Shown here piece after piece: positions 1-11,242 of a stretch of DNA of 64,000 bases (positions are counted from its first letter, which is position 1; every line of letters begins with the position of its first letter). The notes beneath the pieces are model-generated. The model had not been told where the DNA came from. It searched no databases and saw only the letters and a program-made list of their open reading frames with translations. Source of the stretch: Bryum argenteum (taxonomy: Eukaryota; Streptophyta; Bryopsida; Bryales; Bryaceae); contig CM073326.1 in NCBI GenBank assembly GCA_037043015.1, positions 2,666,001 through 2,730,000 of the forward strand, given 5' to 3'. Both the position numbers and the translations under genes were made by a program.

Positions 1-2
1 GC

Positions 3-20
3 ATATATATATATATATAT
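3..20. repeat. (AT)n microsatellite
   Basis: A run of about nine AT dinucleotides at the window edge. No function inferred. Confidence 0.9.
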
Positions 21-650
21 AAAAAGGTATAGCAAAACCACACACGTATGACCAATGCCGTAGGTCAACTATAAATATATGACCCTACATGGTCCAAACC
101 AAAACTAAGAAAATAAAATCACCTAGGAAGGCGATGGTGACGACCACTAAAGTGTTGGTCACACCGATCGGCCTCATCGTCTATAAACGCAAGCACTCTT
201 GAGCTAAAGCGTTGGCGTCTACTCTTGTCCGATAAGACGGGAGAAAGGCGACCCACAAATTCTTGAGCTATCCGCTCCGCATAAGATGGAAGGGTGAAAG
301 TTTGCGGAGAGGATCTTTGTAGAGACTTCCGTTGCCAATCAAACGTCGGTTCGAACTCGCGATCCTAAAAGTACGAGAAAAGTCAATACCAATAAATTTC
401 AACCAATTGAAGGTGACAATAGAAGGGGAGGAAAGTAAGAGATAAGTACGCACAAAATGTTGGGCGTTGCTTCTTCAAAAGCGGTTCAGATGTGTCACTG
501 TCGTAGTCATATACTGGACCGGAATCACCGCTTTCTTCCTCAAAAGCGGTACCATCGACGTATGCCGATAAAAGTCCGTCAAATATCTCTTCATCAGCTT
601 CAACAGCAATGAGATGACGGTTTGATCGCGCGCAGGCAATCACGGAAGCA

Positions 651-997
651 CCTACATAGCAGCAACCAACATCAGAACTACAGTACTGAATAAATTGAAT
701 GAGAGTTGGTATTAGCAACAACTAACCAGTACTAGGGCTCCAGTCAAAGACGATTCCCCGCTCGTCTGTGAGAGAATCTATAAAACACTGGATGAAGGAG
801 GGATCCTTCTCTCGCGAGCCACGCCACGGAGTACCATCTTCCTTCTTACGAATGGAGTCATTGCTCGCAAAATTGAAAACATGGTCTTCCTCGTCGGGAA
901 GAATAGGCACACCTGCGTACTCTTTCGCAACTTGTCTTATGGAGAATCTCGTGGCAAATGACTTCCGAACAAAAACTTTAATGTGGAAGTTGTGTGT
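651..997 (-). pseudogene. Methyltransferase-like exons, SAM-binding motif region
   Basis: Exon 727-997 starts after acceptor TTTTGCAG and ends FDWSPSTG at donor GTTAGT. Joining to acceptor TATGTAG at 652 gives SPSTG-GASVIACARSNRH followed by LIAVEADEEIF. This parallels the C-terminal SAM-binding box of beta-class methylases (DPFAGSGTTL..A...GR..IGIE-D). The order, DPPY-like motif first and FxGxG-like motif last, is that of the beta class. The glycine-rich loop is only partly kept. Downstream coding continues from 650 towards 383, with an acidic tail and LLKKQRP before an uncertain end. Confidence 0.5.
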
Positions 998-1086
998 CTG
1001 CAAAATTCAATAGATGAGAGAGATTTAAAGAAACGTTGTAAATAATCATAGACGATGATTTTAATGCAGAATAATAAAGACCATAC

Positions 1087-1433
1087 CGTTTTCACGTGTG
1101 GGTTTGTTGAGGCCATTGGCATGGGATTATATCCCCACCAATCTCGCACCATTCGGAAATCGAAAGCCTTCGACTCGGCATCCAGAGCTTTCTCGACTCG
1201 ACGGTCCTTGGGATGCATAACAAGTATCGCACCTCGTCTGTCAAGTTGTAGAAAGCAAAAAAGAACACACTCTCGGAGTAGCTTTTCTCACGCTTGTTCC
1301 ATGACGGGATTTCGGCGGGCGACACGTCAGGTACGGGTAAGTTCTCGGGAACGTCTGCGTAGAGGAGATCAATGCCGGGATGGGGGTGTTTCGTACCCAT
1401 CTCCTTGCATGGGTACTTCCTGTTTTTTCCAAT
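1087..1433 (-). pseudogene. Methyltransferase-like exon, DPPY-equivalent motif
   Basis: Entering at an acceptor CCAAAG in phase with the preceding exon, the frame gives HPGIDLLYADVPENLPVPD. This sits where N4/N6 amino-methyltransferases have DLIYADPPYN. The catalytic DPPY is changed to DVPE, so activity is unlikely. Further on, after one 1-nt frame change near 1226, come GAILVMHPKDRRVEKAL and WWGYNPMPMASTNPH, resembling the 'W-K-NP-P...N' strand region of the family. The exon ends at a GT donor at 1086. The similarity is structural and motif-based, not a close match. Confidence 0.5.
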
Positions 1434-1531
1434 CTTTGGAAATCACAGAAAATGACACATGTTGTAAGCGATCTGTTCCCATCAAAATTTAAGAAATAAA
1501 AAAATGTAAGAAAAGAATTAAGACACAATAC

Positions 1532-2062
1532 CTTTCTGATGTGGTTGATGATGTCCATGACTTGTGTGTCCCAATCCTTGGTTTCATGAGCTGCCTTTTG
1601 AACAGAAGCTCCGATGTCCCCTTTTTCCAAGTACATTGGAAGAGAAATTGTAATCTCAGACGACAAACACTCAGCAACATGCTTCGGTTCAAGAAATGGG
1701 AGTGAAGCGAACTTCTTTCCGGAGTTGTGATCGGCTGTGACAAATTGAGGAGGAGACCCTGCATTTGTAAGAGCGCCTGCAGAAAGCTGAGTCAATTGTC
1801 GACCGCGTCTACGTGCATTGTTGGTCGCACCATCTGATGCCTGAGTCAAATCAGCTTCTTCTGGACCTTGGATGTCTGTTGCGAGGGGAGGAATTTCTTC
1901 GGATTCTTCTTGAAGATCTACTACAGGCTCCGCTACAGCGTTGCGTCGTTTTTTGTTGGCCCGACGTTTGAGCGGTTGAGCAGAAGGAGGTGAAGAGAGA
2001 GGGGCAGGTGCGGCTGGCAAAATTGAGAGGTCCTCGTCGTCGTCATCGTTGTCTATCTCCAT
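1532..2062 (-). pseudogene. Acidic/basic linker exon of the ParB-methyltransferase locus
   Basis: Open reading frame starting MEIDNDDDDEDLSIL and ending in HIRK at a GT donor. It has an acidic start, a Pro/Ser/Ala-rich stretch and a bipartite basic cluster (KRRANKKRR) that looks like a nuclear localisation signal. An ordered stretch with LPFLEPKHVAECLSSEITISLPMY follows shortly before the methyltransferase exon. It could be an in-frame internal exon or a separate gene start: the ATG at 2062 follows exon-like sequence (2.07-2.32 kb) that reads in another frame. No family recognised. Confidence 0.5.
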
Positions 2063-3583
2063 AGGTGCGGTGGTGCAGCGCTTGTACCAAGGTTTCGAAT
2101 AAGATGCTTCTCCTCCTTATGAACGAAGTTATCCCGGCACTCAAGGAACCAACCACTGATCGATAATTGTGTTGTGGTAAAACCGCCTCTGTTGGTCACT
2201 GGAGAAGAAGGTGGAGGGATCACATGCATCGAGACGTCATCGAACTCGACGGGAATGGACCAAGAAGCTAGTGCTCCTTTCGCAAGAAGCTCTTGTTTCA
2301 AGTACCTACATTCAAGGGAAGAAATTAGAATGACAGAATTGAATGATAAACAAAAATTATGTTACATTGAAAACATAATAGATATACATACCGGAATAAA
2401 AGACGTTTTATTGTAACTTTGCCACCACCAATCCTTTGAAGATCGGAGCCTTTAATGAACCTTGGGCTAGCATTAAGAGAAAGGTAGTTCCCAAATGCCT
2501 TCTCCCATAAAAGCAACCTCCACTTCTCAACGTACTCGGATGGTTTTAAGACGGAATCATTCCATTGAATGTTGAGATTGTCATCTTCCGCTAGTTTCTG
2601 CAATTCAGTTGAAAGGGATTGCTCTAGCTGGAAAAGAAGAATTTTCGTTAGAAATTAAAATATTGTAAAGCCAGTAAAATAGAAAACACGGAAAATACAT
2701 TTAAGTTACCTGTGCCCAAAGTGATGCGCGATGGAGGAAAGCAAGCAATGATTTATCTTTCATTGGCCGGTCCTCTGGAAAGTGAACAGATCGACGAGCT
2801 TCGGAGGATGAGTTCCACCATTGCGACCACTTTTTCCGTTGTAATCGAAGTGCACGTTCGTGGTGGCTACCATTTGCAAACGATCAATTGTCATATCCGG
2901 TTTGTGGTTATTCTTTGTAATGAGTATATCTCGCGCATGAAGGAGATTGACAAAGTTTGAATGTGATAAAGGTCAAAAAGACGATTAGGCTTATATTGAA
3001 TTTGAGTAGAATGCGAAAAATACCTCTTTTGGGAATACTTTCCCAAGTTTGTTGTTGGCGGCAATGACCATTTTGTCGAAATTTTTGCCACGAATGGACT
3101 TAATTTCGATTTGATGGCGTTGTCCATGGCACTCCAAACTCCCGGCCCTGTTTGTTTATCCTTCGAACAGTGGCGTAGTAAGATGCTTGACCTCGTCGGA
3201 TGCTTTCGCTAACCTCCTCTCGTAAATAATTTATAACGTAGTTAAAAGGTGCAAAAATCGAAAGCAAATTATAACGATATAGCACATAAACATAAACCTA
3301 CCGTGATATACAAGAATTTGACGAAAACGTCAAGTGTAACCGGATACCAAGTTTCTTTTTTAGCTTTGGCGTTCTTGCAAATTCTCAGTAATCCTCCAGG
3401 GAGATAAGGTCCTTGAAGTCCTCAAGTTTCAGTTTTCCAAATTTTCTCATGCGTTGTAATTTTGCACACAGACCGTCTTCAACATGGTCATGTTCCGTAG
3501 ACCTACACATCGATATCAGATATCAGATATATCATAGTTGAATATACAAGAACATAATTAGAATGAATGTGACAAGTACTTAC

Positions 3584-4047
3584 CAATTTATGTCGTTCAT
3601 GGCGTCTAGGAGGAGATTGCTTTCTCCACGAGCATCGAGAACGATGCAGTCAACTGATATGTACCAAGAAGGATCCATCTTGTGGTACCTTTCAATATGA
3701 CGCATCCAAGCGGTAACCCGGTGGTTACCTTCGTACACATAATAATACTTGCCACTCTGGTGTTGAAGATCAGGATCAGACTTCAGCATCGTCTCGAACT
3801 CTTCATTTGCAGCTTTCCACAGAGGATTTGTCCACACTGCATCTTCGTCAGCAACCAGCTTCTCTCTCCCTTTCCTATCGAAGGGAGAAACGTACATCAC
3901 CCGATCGCCCTCCCGATAGCCTTTGTTGAACTCATTCTCCAACTTCCTCACGTCTTGTTCCGAAATAGGACGAACCTTAGGATAGCATACGAGACGACAC
4001 AAAGGAATTAGCATGCGAGACTTTTTTAACGAGGTTTGAATCGAAAC
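3584..4047 (-). pseudogene. Exon with ParB/sulfiredoxin-like domain
   Basis: This exon reads open on the minus strand for about 150 codons. It begins after a possible acceptor ATTAACAG at 4048 and ends at a consensus donor GTAAGT. The box EGNHRVTAW matches the conserved GNHR-type signature of the ParB/sulfiredoxin superfamily, followed by hydrophobic beta-strand text SVDCIVLDA. The upstream stretch holds PKVRPISEQDVRKLE, like the ParB N-terminal strand plus 'ISEQ-V-L' helix. ParB-like domains bind or hydrolyse nucleotides and some cut DNA; which applies here cannot be told. It is the best-preserved exon of the locus, with no internal stop. An unrelated Srx-fold protein is the main alternative. 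Confidence 0.6.
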
Positions 4048-5165
4048 CTGTTAATGATCGCAATGGAGTCACTTTTGTGAATCATTCTCATTTCATTTGC
4101 ACTCCAATCGGGATCTTTGTCTTGAAGATGAGTTGGCATATGGACGATTCCAACATTGACACTCCCAGGCAACGGAGTGTCTTCATCTTCGGAAATAGTG
4201 TCGATCCATCATGTTCTTGCAACGCTTGAGGATGACGGTGAATTTCGGAAGGACAATCTTAGGGACTCCACCGCAAAGGTTACCATCATTTGGGAGAGAT
4301 TCACGATTGTGTTCATCTCTAACGCACGAGAGAGGTCGTGCGAAGGAAGGAAGAAGAGGCGGGGTGGTATTGTCATCTTCATCGGTATGGACTTGAGCTA
4401 TATTCATCCGGCATTATAGAAACCAAGTACAACACAACACGCAAAAAAATAAGAATGTGTGAAGTTAACAAAGCGATAAGATATAAGAAACACAACGACT
4501 TTATAATTAAGTTCATTGATAAAGTCATCAAATCATCGAGACAATACAATTGAGTTGAGCGCAATTTTGCGGCAAGACGGGGAGAGCGTCTTGGGGTAAC
4601 TCTTGCTAATGCATTTGCGTGAGTACGTCTAGCTTTGGCCTCATTTTGGTTAATTTGCATGTTAACCGCTCGTGCAACCCGATCAACGTCAACACGCGTG
4701 AAGTGAGACGGACAGGGGAGGCCGGAGGAGGAGTTTCGGGGCATGAGAAGACAAAGGTATCACTAAACGACGAGACTCTACTACCACCATGACATGATCT
4801 CTCAAAGTTGACAAATCGCTCTCAAAGATCGAATCCTCCTCACGATGAACTTTTCGCCGCTTCAACGGATCCCGCAAAACCTCAAAAAATCAAAGGTAAG
4901 TAATTTCCCGATGTTAACACCAATATTGAACATTAACTTTCATATACCAAATAGTCATATGTAATGGAACAATGAGTATGAAATTTCAAACTAGAAAAAT
5001 TAAATGATGGCTACACTTGACCCAAGCAAACCAAGAACAACGCTCCACTTCAACCCCAAAAACAAAAAACAAAGCACTACTTCCACAAAGAAAACCAAGA
5101 TCGGCCTCAACTTAGCCGAAATTCACTAACTTTCAATCAAGTAAAAGAAAATGTTGAAAGATTGA

Positions 5166-8040
5166 AAATCACAAACGAGGTAGCCTCCCCCAGCCTTGCG
5201 TGGACGAGAGGCTGGCAGGTAGGGCTCCACTTCCCCGCAAAAGCCATCACTGGGACCAAGCAAGCTCACAAAGCAGGCCCCTTCGTGCCAACATCCGCTT
5301 CCCCGGGGCTCAAGTCCGAGCAAGCATAATCGAGAGGATTCAAGGGCTCGCCTCGGTTCCACATGCCGCATCCCGGGGCTCAAGTCAAGCCGGCTCATTG
5401 CGACGTGGCATCGGGCGTGCCATCGTGCCAGCACCACCGCTTGCCGGGGCTCGAATTCCATCAACCAATCTCAACAACAGGGCTTGACTTTGCCCGAGAA
5501 GAAGAAACACGGGGCTCTTCACCAAAACGACCAACCCCCGTCAAAGGTCACAAACTTCACAAAAGTGCCAAAAAACAGGATCGAAAATCACAAACGAGCT
5601 AGCCTCTCCCGACCTTGCGTGGACGAGATCTTTGGCGGGCGGTGGCTCCACTTCCCGCAAAAGCCATCACGAGGACCAAGCAAGCTCACAAAGCAGGCCC
5701 CTTCGTGCCAACATCCGCTTCCCCGGGGCTCAAGTCCGAGCAAGCATAATCGAGAGGATTCAAGGGCTCTGCCTCGGTTCCACATGCCGCATCCCGGGGG
5801 CTCAAGTCAAGCCGACTCTCTTTGCGACGTGGTATCGGGCGTGCCATCGCCAATTTACCGCCGCCGGGGCTCAATTCCATCAACCAATCTCAACAACAGG
5901 GCTTGACTTTGCCCGAGAAGAACAACACGGGGGCTCTTCAGCCAAAACGACCAACCCCCCCCCGTCAAAGGTGCTGCACAAACTTCACAAAAGTGCCAAA
6001 AAACAATAACGAAAATCACAAACGAGCTAGCCTCCCCCAGCCTTGCGTGGACGAAAGGCTGGCAGGCAGCGCTCCACTTCCCCGCAAAAGCCATCACCAG
6101 GACCAAGCAAGCTCACAGCAGGGCCCCTTCGTGCCAACATCTGCTTCCCCGGGGCTCAAGTCCGAGCAAGCATAATCGAGAGGATTCAAGGGCTCGCCTC
6201 GGTTCCACATGTCGCATCCGGGGGCTCAAGTCAAGCCCGGCTCTCTTTGCGACGTGGTATCGGGCGTGCCATCGTGCCAGCAACCGCTTGCCGGGGCTCG
6301 AATTCCATCAACCAATCTCAACAACGGGGCTTGACTTTGCCCGAGAAGAACAACACGGGGCTCTTCACCAAAACGACCAACCCCCGTCAAAGGTCCGCAC
6401 AAACTTCACAAAAGTGCCAAAAACAGGATCGAAAATCACAAACGAGCTAGCCTCCCCTGACCTTGCGTGGACGAGAGGGGCGGTGAGGGCTCCACTTCCC
6501 GCAAAAGCCATCACCAGGACCAAGCAAGCTCACAAAGCAGGGCCCCTTCGTGCCAACATCCGCTTCCCAGGGGCTCAAGTCCGAGCAAGCATAATCGAGA
6601 GGATTCAAGGGCTCGCCTCGGTTCCACATGCCGCATCCGGGGGGCTCAAGTCAAGCGCCGCTCTCTTGCGACGCGTGGTATCGGGCGTCTTGTCGCGTAA
6701 CAAACCGCTTGCCCGGGGCTCGAATTCCATCAACCAATCTCAACAATGGGCTTGACTTTGCCCGAGAAGAACAACACGGGGCTCTTCACCAAAACGACCA
6801 ACCCCCCCGTCAAAGGTCTTGCACAAACTTCACAAAAGTGCCAAAAAACAATAACGAAAATCACAAACGAGCTAGCCTCCCCGACCTTGCGTGGACGAAA
6901 GGTCGGGCGCGCTCCACTTCCCCGCAAAAGCCATCACTGGACCAAGCAAGCTCACAAAGCAGGCCCCTTCGTGCCAACATCGCTTCCCGGGGCTCAAGTC
7001 CGAGCAAGCATAATCGAGAGGATTCAAGGGCTCGCCTCGGTTCCACATGCCGCATCCGGGGCTCAAGTCAAGCCGGCTCTCATTGCGACGTGTGCATCGG
7101 GCGTACCATCGCGCTAACATTTCTTTGCCGGGGCTCGAATTCCATCAACCAATCTCAACAACAGGGCTTGACTTTGCCCGAGAAGAACAACACGGGGGGC
7201 TCTTCACCAAAACGACCAACCCCCCGTCAAAGGTGCCGCACAAACTTCACAAAAGTGCCAAAAACAATAACGAAAATCACAAACGAGGTAGCCTCCCCAC
7301 CTTGCGTGGACGAGATCTTGTGCAGCGGGGCTCCACTTCCCGCAAAAGCCATCACCAGGACCAAGCAAGCTCACAAGCAGGCCCCTTCGTGCCAACATCC
7401 GCTTCCCCGGGGCTCAAGTCCGAGCAAGCATAATCGAGAGGATTCAAGGGCTCGCCTCGGTTCCACATGCCGCATCCTGGGGCTCAAGTCAAGCCTTGAC
7501 TCTCTTGCGACGTGGTGCTGGGCGTGCCATCGTGCCAATTTACCGCCGCCGGGGGCTCGAATTCCATCAACCAATCTCAACAACAGGGCTTGACTTTGCC
7601 CGAGAAGAACAACACGGGGCTCTTCACCCAAAACGACCAACCCCCCCGTCAAAGGTCTTTGCACAAACTTCACAAAAGTGCCAAAAACAATAACGAAAAT
7701 CACAAACGAGCTAGCCTCTCCCGACCTTGCGTGGACGAAAGGTCGGTTTGTGCGCGCCCACTTCCCCGCAAAAGCCATCACTGGGACCAAGCAAGCTCAC
7801 GGCAGGCCCCTTCGTGCCAACATCCGCTTCCCGGGGCTCAAGTCCGAGCAAGCATAATCGAGAGGATTCAAGGGCTCGGCCCTTGGTTCCCATGCCGCAT
7901 CCCGAGAGGCTCAAGTCAAGCCTCTCTCACCGAGACGTGCTCGGGCGTGCCATCATGCCAACAATCTGCGTCGAGGGCTCAAATTCAATCAACCATTGGC
8001 AAGAACAGAGCTTGACTTCGCTGAAAAACATCAGAGTGCA
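5166..8040. repeat. 420-bp satellite, 7 copies with internal sub-repeats
   Basis: The marker CACAAACGAG recurs at about 5171, 5591, 6019, 6439, 6864, 7280 and 7703, giving periods of 416-428 bp. Each unit contains three related sub-blocks centred on GGGGCTCAAGTC, GGGGCTCAAGTC and GGGGCTCGAATTCC, so the unit looks like a higher-order repeat built from an older ~100-bp monomer. The array is clearly GC-richer than its flanks. Copies differ mostly by 1-3-nt indels in C and G runs. The last copy fades after about 7.95 kb, and partial older copies are recognisable just outside (around 5.0-5.16 and 8.1-8.2 kb). Many long open frames cross it, but all are repeat artefacts. Confidence 0.95.
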
Positions 8041-8235
8041 CTCTCACATAACATTCAATTCATGCACCCTCCCACTCATTTCACATCCGACCATCTAAGC
8101 TCGCTACCACTCGATCATCATCCCCGAGCAAACCGATTCATGCAAAAAGGTCCAATGCGATCCAAAGACTTCTAAGCTCAAGTCAAGCCGGCGGCAATGA
8201 CCCAATTTCAAGGATTCTAGATTTCCATACTCACC

Positions 8236-8483
8236 TTTAAGCGGTTGAAGTAGAAAGCTTCCAATTCGCCCCGTTTTGATTGCATCTCGTTTTGATGGAC
8301 AACTATGTGATCCGTAATACTCCGTGTAAAACTCCGCGAACAAGTCGGACTCGACGATTGCGTACTCACATTTTCCAGATCCAACTCGACGTGCTCTTCT
8401 TCTAGCCGATTCGTTACTTCATCTTGTTCACGCATTCGCGCCATTCCTCTCTGCACTTCTGCTACTGCACCTCCTTCCTCCAA
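8236..8483 (-). pseudogene. Candidate first exon of a minus-strand gene
   Basis: ATG at 8483 opens a charged, probably helical segment (MEEGGAVAEVQRGMARMREQ and onward) ending in FYFNRLK at a perfect donor AAG|GTGAGT near 8236. The next same-strand exon-like text is at 4.9 kb, so the satellite array at 5.2-8.0 kb would lie in the first intron if both belong to the ParB-methyltransferase locus. The link is inference; the exon itself is supported by the open frame plus donor. Confidence 0.35.
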
Positions 8484-8889
8484 CCCTAACTGGAAATTGA
8501 TGAAACACCCTCACTTCAGAAGGAAAGAGAGGCCCTGAACGTTCATTGTTCTTATCGTGATTGATGACGTCCACTCAATTGCTATTGTTAAATATAGCTA
8601 CCTCTCTGACAAAGTTTGGATTCTATTATGAGTGGGACAATTTCTCCTCCAAGGCTTTTTCTCAACTACCCGACACTTTCTAGAAATATAATCCCGCCGA
8701 AGTCAGTTAATCTCGCGTCTCCAACCGAATCGGCCGAACAATTTAATGCAAGGTTCTAGCAATGGCGGCGATGTATGGGGACTGAGGTCGCCATAGCTAC
8801 GCAAAAAAACAATGCCGCGGAGAAGTTCGGGATCGCGAATGGGGACCTCGCAGAATCATCGAACTGGCGTGGCTCGCTCGGCGGGAAGC

Positions 8890-9290
8890 ATGATGTTCGG
8901 GCGGGTACCATGGCCTCACTGGACATCGGGCGGGTACCATGGCCTCATCGGGACATCGGGCGGGTACCATCGAATAGCGGACATCGGGCGGATACCATGG
9001 AAGATCCGACATCGGGCGGTTACCATAGGGGACGGACATCGTTCGGGGTCGATGGGGACCCGTGATCGGGCGTATATATTCGGAAGGACATGTGGCGGAT
9101 ACCATGTGGACGGACGTCGGGCGGATACCATAGGCGGACATCGCGCAGATAACATAGGGACGATCATCGGTGCGGATATCATGGGGATGGTCAACGGGCG
9201 GATACCACCAAGACGGACATCGGGCGTATACCATCAAGACGGACATCGGGCGGATACGATGGGGACGGACATGGGGCGGATAACCTTGGG
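8890..9290. repeat. 26-bp minisatellite, about 15 units
   Basis: Diverged tandem units of 24-31 bp with core GGACATCGGGCGGATACCAT. The unit is not a multiple of three throughout, and no gene signal accompanies it. Confidence 0.92.
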
Positions 9291-9689
9291 ACAATACCTC
9301 ATTGTTAAATTTTCTAGTACAACACTATGTCTCCAATGAATTCATAAACACAATGTAATCGTATTTTTATTACCGCACTTAGGTTGTACACTTAATATAA
9401 ATATGAATAAAATGTATGACACCAAGAGATCATGACACTCGTTAATATTTTTCCGTAAAGTCCTAATATTTGCATCCATCTCTCATACATTTGAATACGC
9501 AAGTTATGTGAATTTGAATTACGCTTGTTACGTATTATTTGCGTCTACGACATATATTACTCAGTCCTATGTCCTTATATATCAAGTATCTATATCATGT
9601 CAAAATTGAACTACGTCATCAAGAAAGAACTCGTTGGATTGTATACTTAACCAACCCCTACGTCCTCCCAAGAAACCAAGAAGTAAGGT

Positions 9690-10376
9690 TTATCATGTAC
9701 CTCCTCTACTTCTTCGACGCTTGTCTCAAAACCATCCGCTACCTCATCTTTGTGTCCCTGCCGACAAGTGGCTTCAGCTCCTCACCGATTTGAGTGACTC
9801 TCTTCTCTTCAAAAGATGCTACTTCATCTCCCGATCCATCGTCTACCTCTTCCAATCCTACACGATCCTCGAAGACAACCCATTTTGTAATTAATCCATA
9901 TATGTATTTAGGAATATGTTGACCTTTACAAATATTTACATAATTGTATCATAGAAAACTTTAGTACCTCATGCGTAGATTCCACACCTCCATCGTCATG
10001 CCCATCCACGCAAAGAGTATCGATGAGCGTCTTGAATCGCTTCGCTACGCACATCGTCCTCCTCTTCTTCACCTTCGTCCGTCCCCACACTCTCGGAACA
10101 CTGCCGAGGTTGAGCGAGCGCATCTTGATAGTCCGCTTTGAATGGCGGTAGCACATCATCGTCGATCAAGAAATCGCACCCGCCGGCTCCCGATCATCGC
10201 CGCTGAGCTTCTTTCATCACGCTTCCGCATAGCACTACGCTCTGTGCTTTAGAGTTAGTGAACTTCGTACCACCCCTCCGCTTCTTCTTTTCTCGACCTA
10301 TTTCCTTTCCTCTATCACTACCGCTAGCGATTTCATCCATCTTCGCCGCAATGAGATAACTTATCACTCGTCTCAC
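9690..10376 (-). pseudogene. Decayed acidic-protein gene next to the MULE
   Basis: Reading leftward from 10376 (or the inner Met in MDEIASGSDRGKEIG), a single frame runs through a basic segment (EKKKRRGGTKF), meets one TGA near 10194, then continues FLIDDDVLPPFKADYQDALA and an acidic EGEEEEDDV stretch. Exon-like sequence at 9.90-9.69 kb continues in the same style (EEVDDGSGDEVASFEE). It lies divergently beside the MULE transposase, so it could be an accessory ORF of that element or a host gene remnant. No family recognised. Confidence 0.35.
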
Positions 10377-11242
10377 ATACCGAGTCCAAAACTTCTCTAT
10401 GCATATGAAGTTGTCGAACCCTAATTCTCAACTCCATTATATAAGTTGCTCCATGCGGCTACGATACCCTAATCACCCAACGCGTATTCCCTAATTCCCG
10501 CCATCATGGTGTCGACAATTCAAAATAAGCTAACCGACCGCATCTATTATCCAACTAAACCTCGACAATGAACGCCGCCGCCACTTTACCGTCTACCCAT
10601 ACTTTTTAATCGTGGAATCCAATATTTTTAATCGTTTGTACTTAATGCGAGTTTTCTCGATTCATATTATTTAAGTATTTTAAGTAAAGTGCTTTAAAAT
10701 CATCATGCTCACGATTAAGAGTATCCGATATCTGGACTTTTTATTATAAGAAATAACGTTTGATATGTATTCAATACGCACGCAAACACCGTACACCAAT
10801 GTCTCATATTTGAACATCCCAAACGCACTGAGACTCTCTTTCTCCGCACACTTGTTGATGTTGTCTTCTTCCCCTACGTCTATCATGGCATCCTCTACTC
10901 CCTTACCTCCCGCGCGCACGTCATTGCCATTAGGTCCAAGACTTAAGTCCTCCCATCCGCATTCCTCGGGGGGTGGACGGAGTGGTCAAGTCACTCCGTC
11001 TTGGCTAGCAATTCGTTTCGGTTTTGATGAGTCATCTCTTTGGTTAGAGAAACATGTCATGGATCCAAACACTAATCTTGTCCAAGATTACTTTGTGCTT
11101 GTCGAACCAGTCGACCTAGACAAGAATTGTAGAATATATAAGCTACAAATGGACAAGATCGATCGCTTGGCATGACAGAATCTGTCATGAACGCCTCCAC
11201 CGTCCTCCTCACTCCTCGTAGTTCTTCTACCATCTCCACAGA

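Larger units (their letters stand above)
383..4890 (-). pseudogene. Decayed multi-exon gene: ParB/Srx-like domain plus beta-class methyltransferase fold
   Basis: Minus-strand exon-like blocks, read from 4.9 kb down to 0.4 kb, share one direction and are separated by plausible GT..AG introns. Examples are donors GTAAGT at 3583 and GTATTG near 1531. In order they encode a basic N-terminal part, a ParB/sulfiredoxin-like domain, an unassigned linker, an acidic and basic low-complexity segment, and a domain resembling N4/N6 amino-methyltransferases of the beta permutation. In bacteria and phages a ParB-like domain next to a DNA methylase is a familiar arrangement; in a plant nuclear gene with introns it is not one I know. 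Frame changes are needed near 4.7, 3.4, 2.8, 2.07 and 1.23 kb, so this copy is probably a pseudogene or an old mobile-element gene. Domain assignments come from motif reading only; exon borders are approximate. Confidence 0.55.

Noticed and set aside
383..4890. Giant-virus or bacterial insertion as source of the ParB-methyltransferase locus
   Set aside because: Spliceosomal introns and plant-like composition argue for a long eukaryotic history. Transfer may be ancient but there is no direct sign of a recent insert.
5200..8015. Several long open frames (up to 321 codons) through the satellite
   Set aside because: They shift frame between units, exist on both strands and follow the repeat, so they reflect GC-rich repeats without stops, not genes.
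8890..9290. Regular repeats resembling a CRISPR array
   Set aside because: Units are contiguous with no conserved-repeat/unique-spacer pattern, and the genome is eukaryotic.
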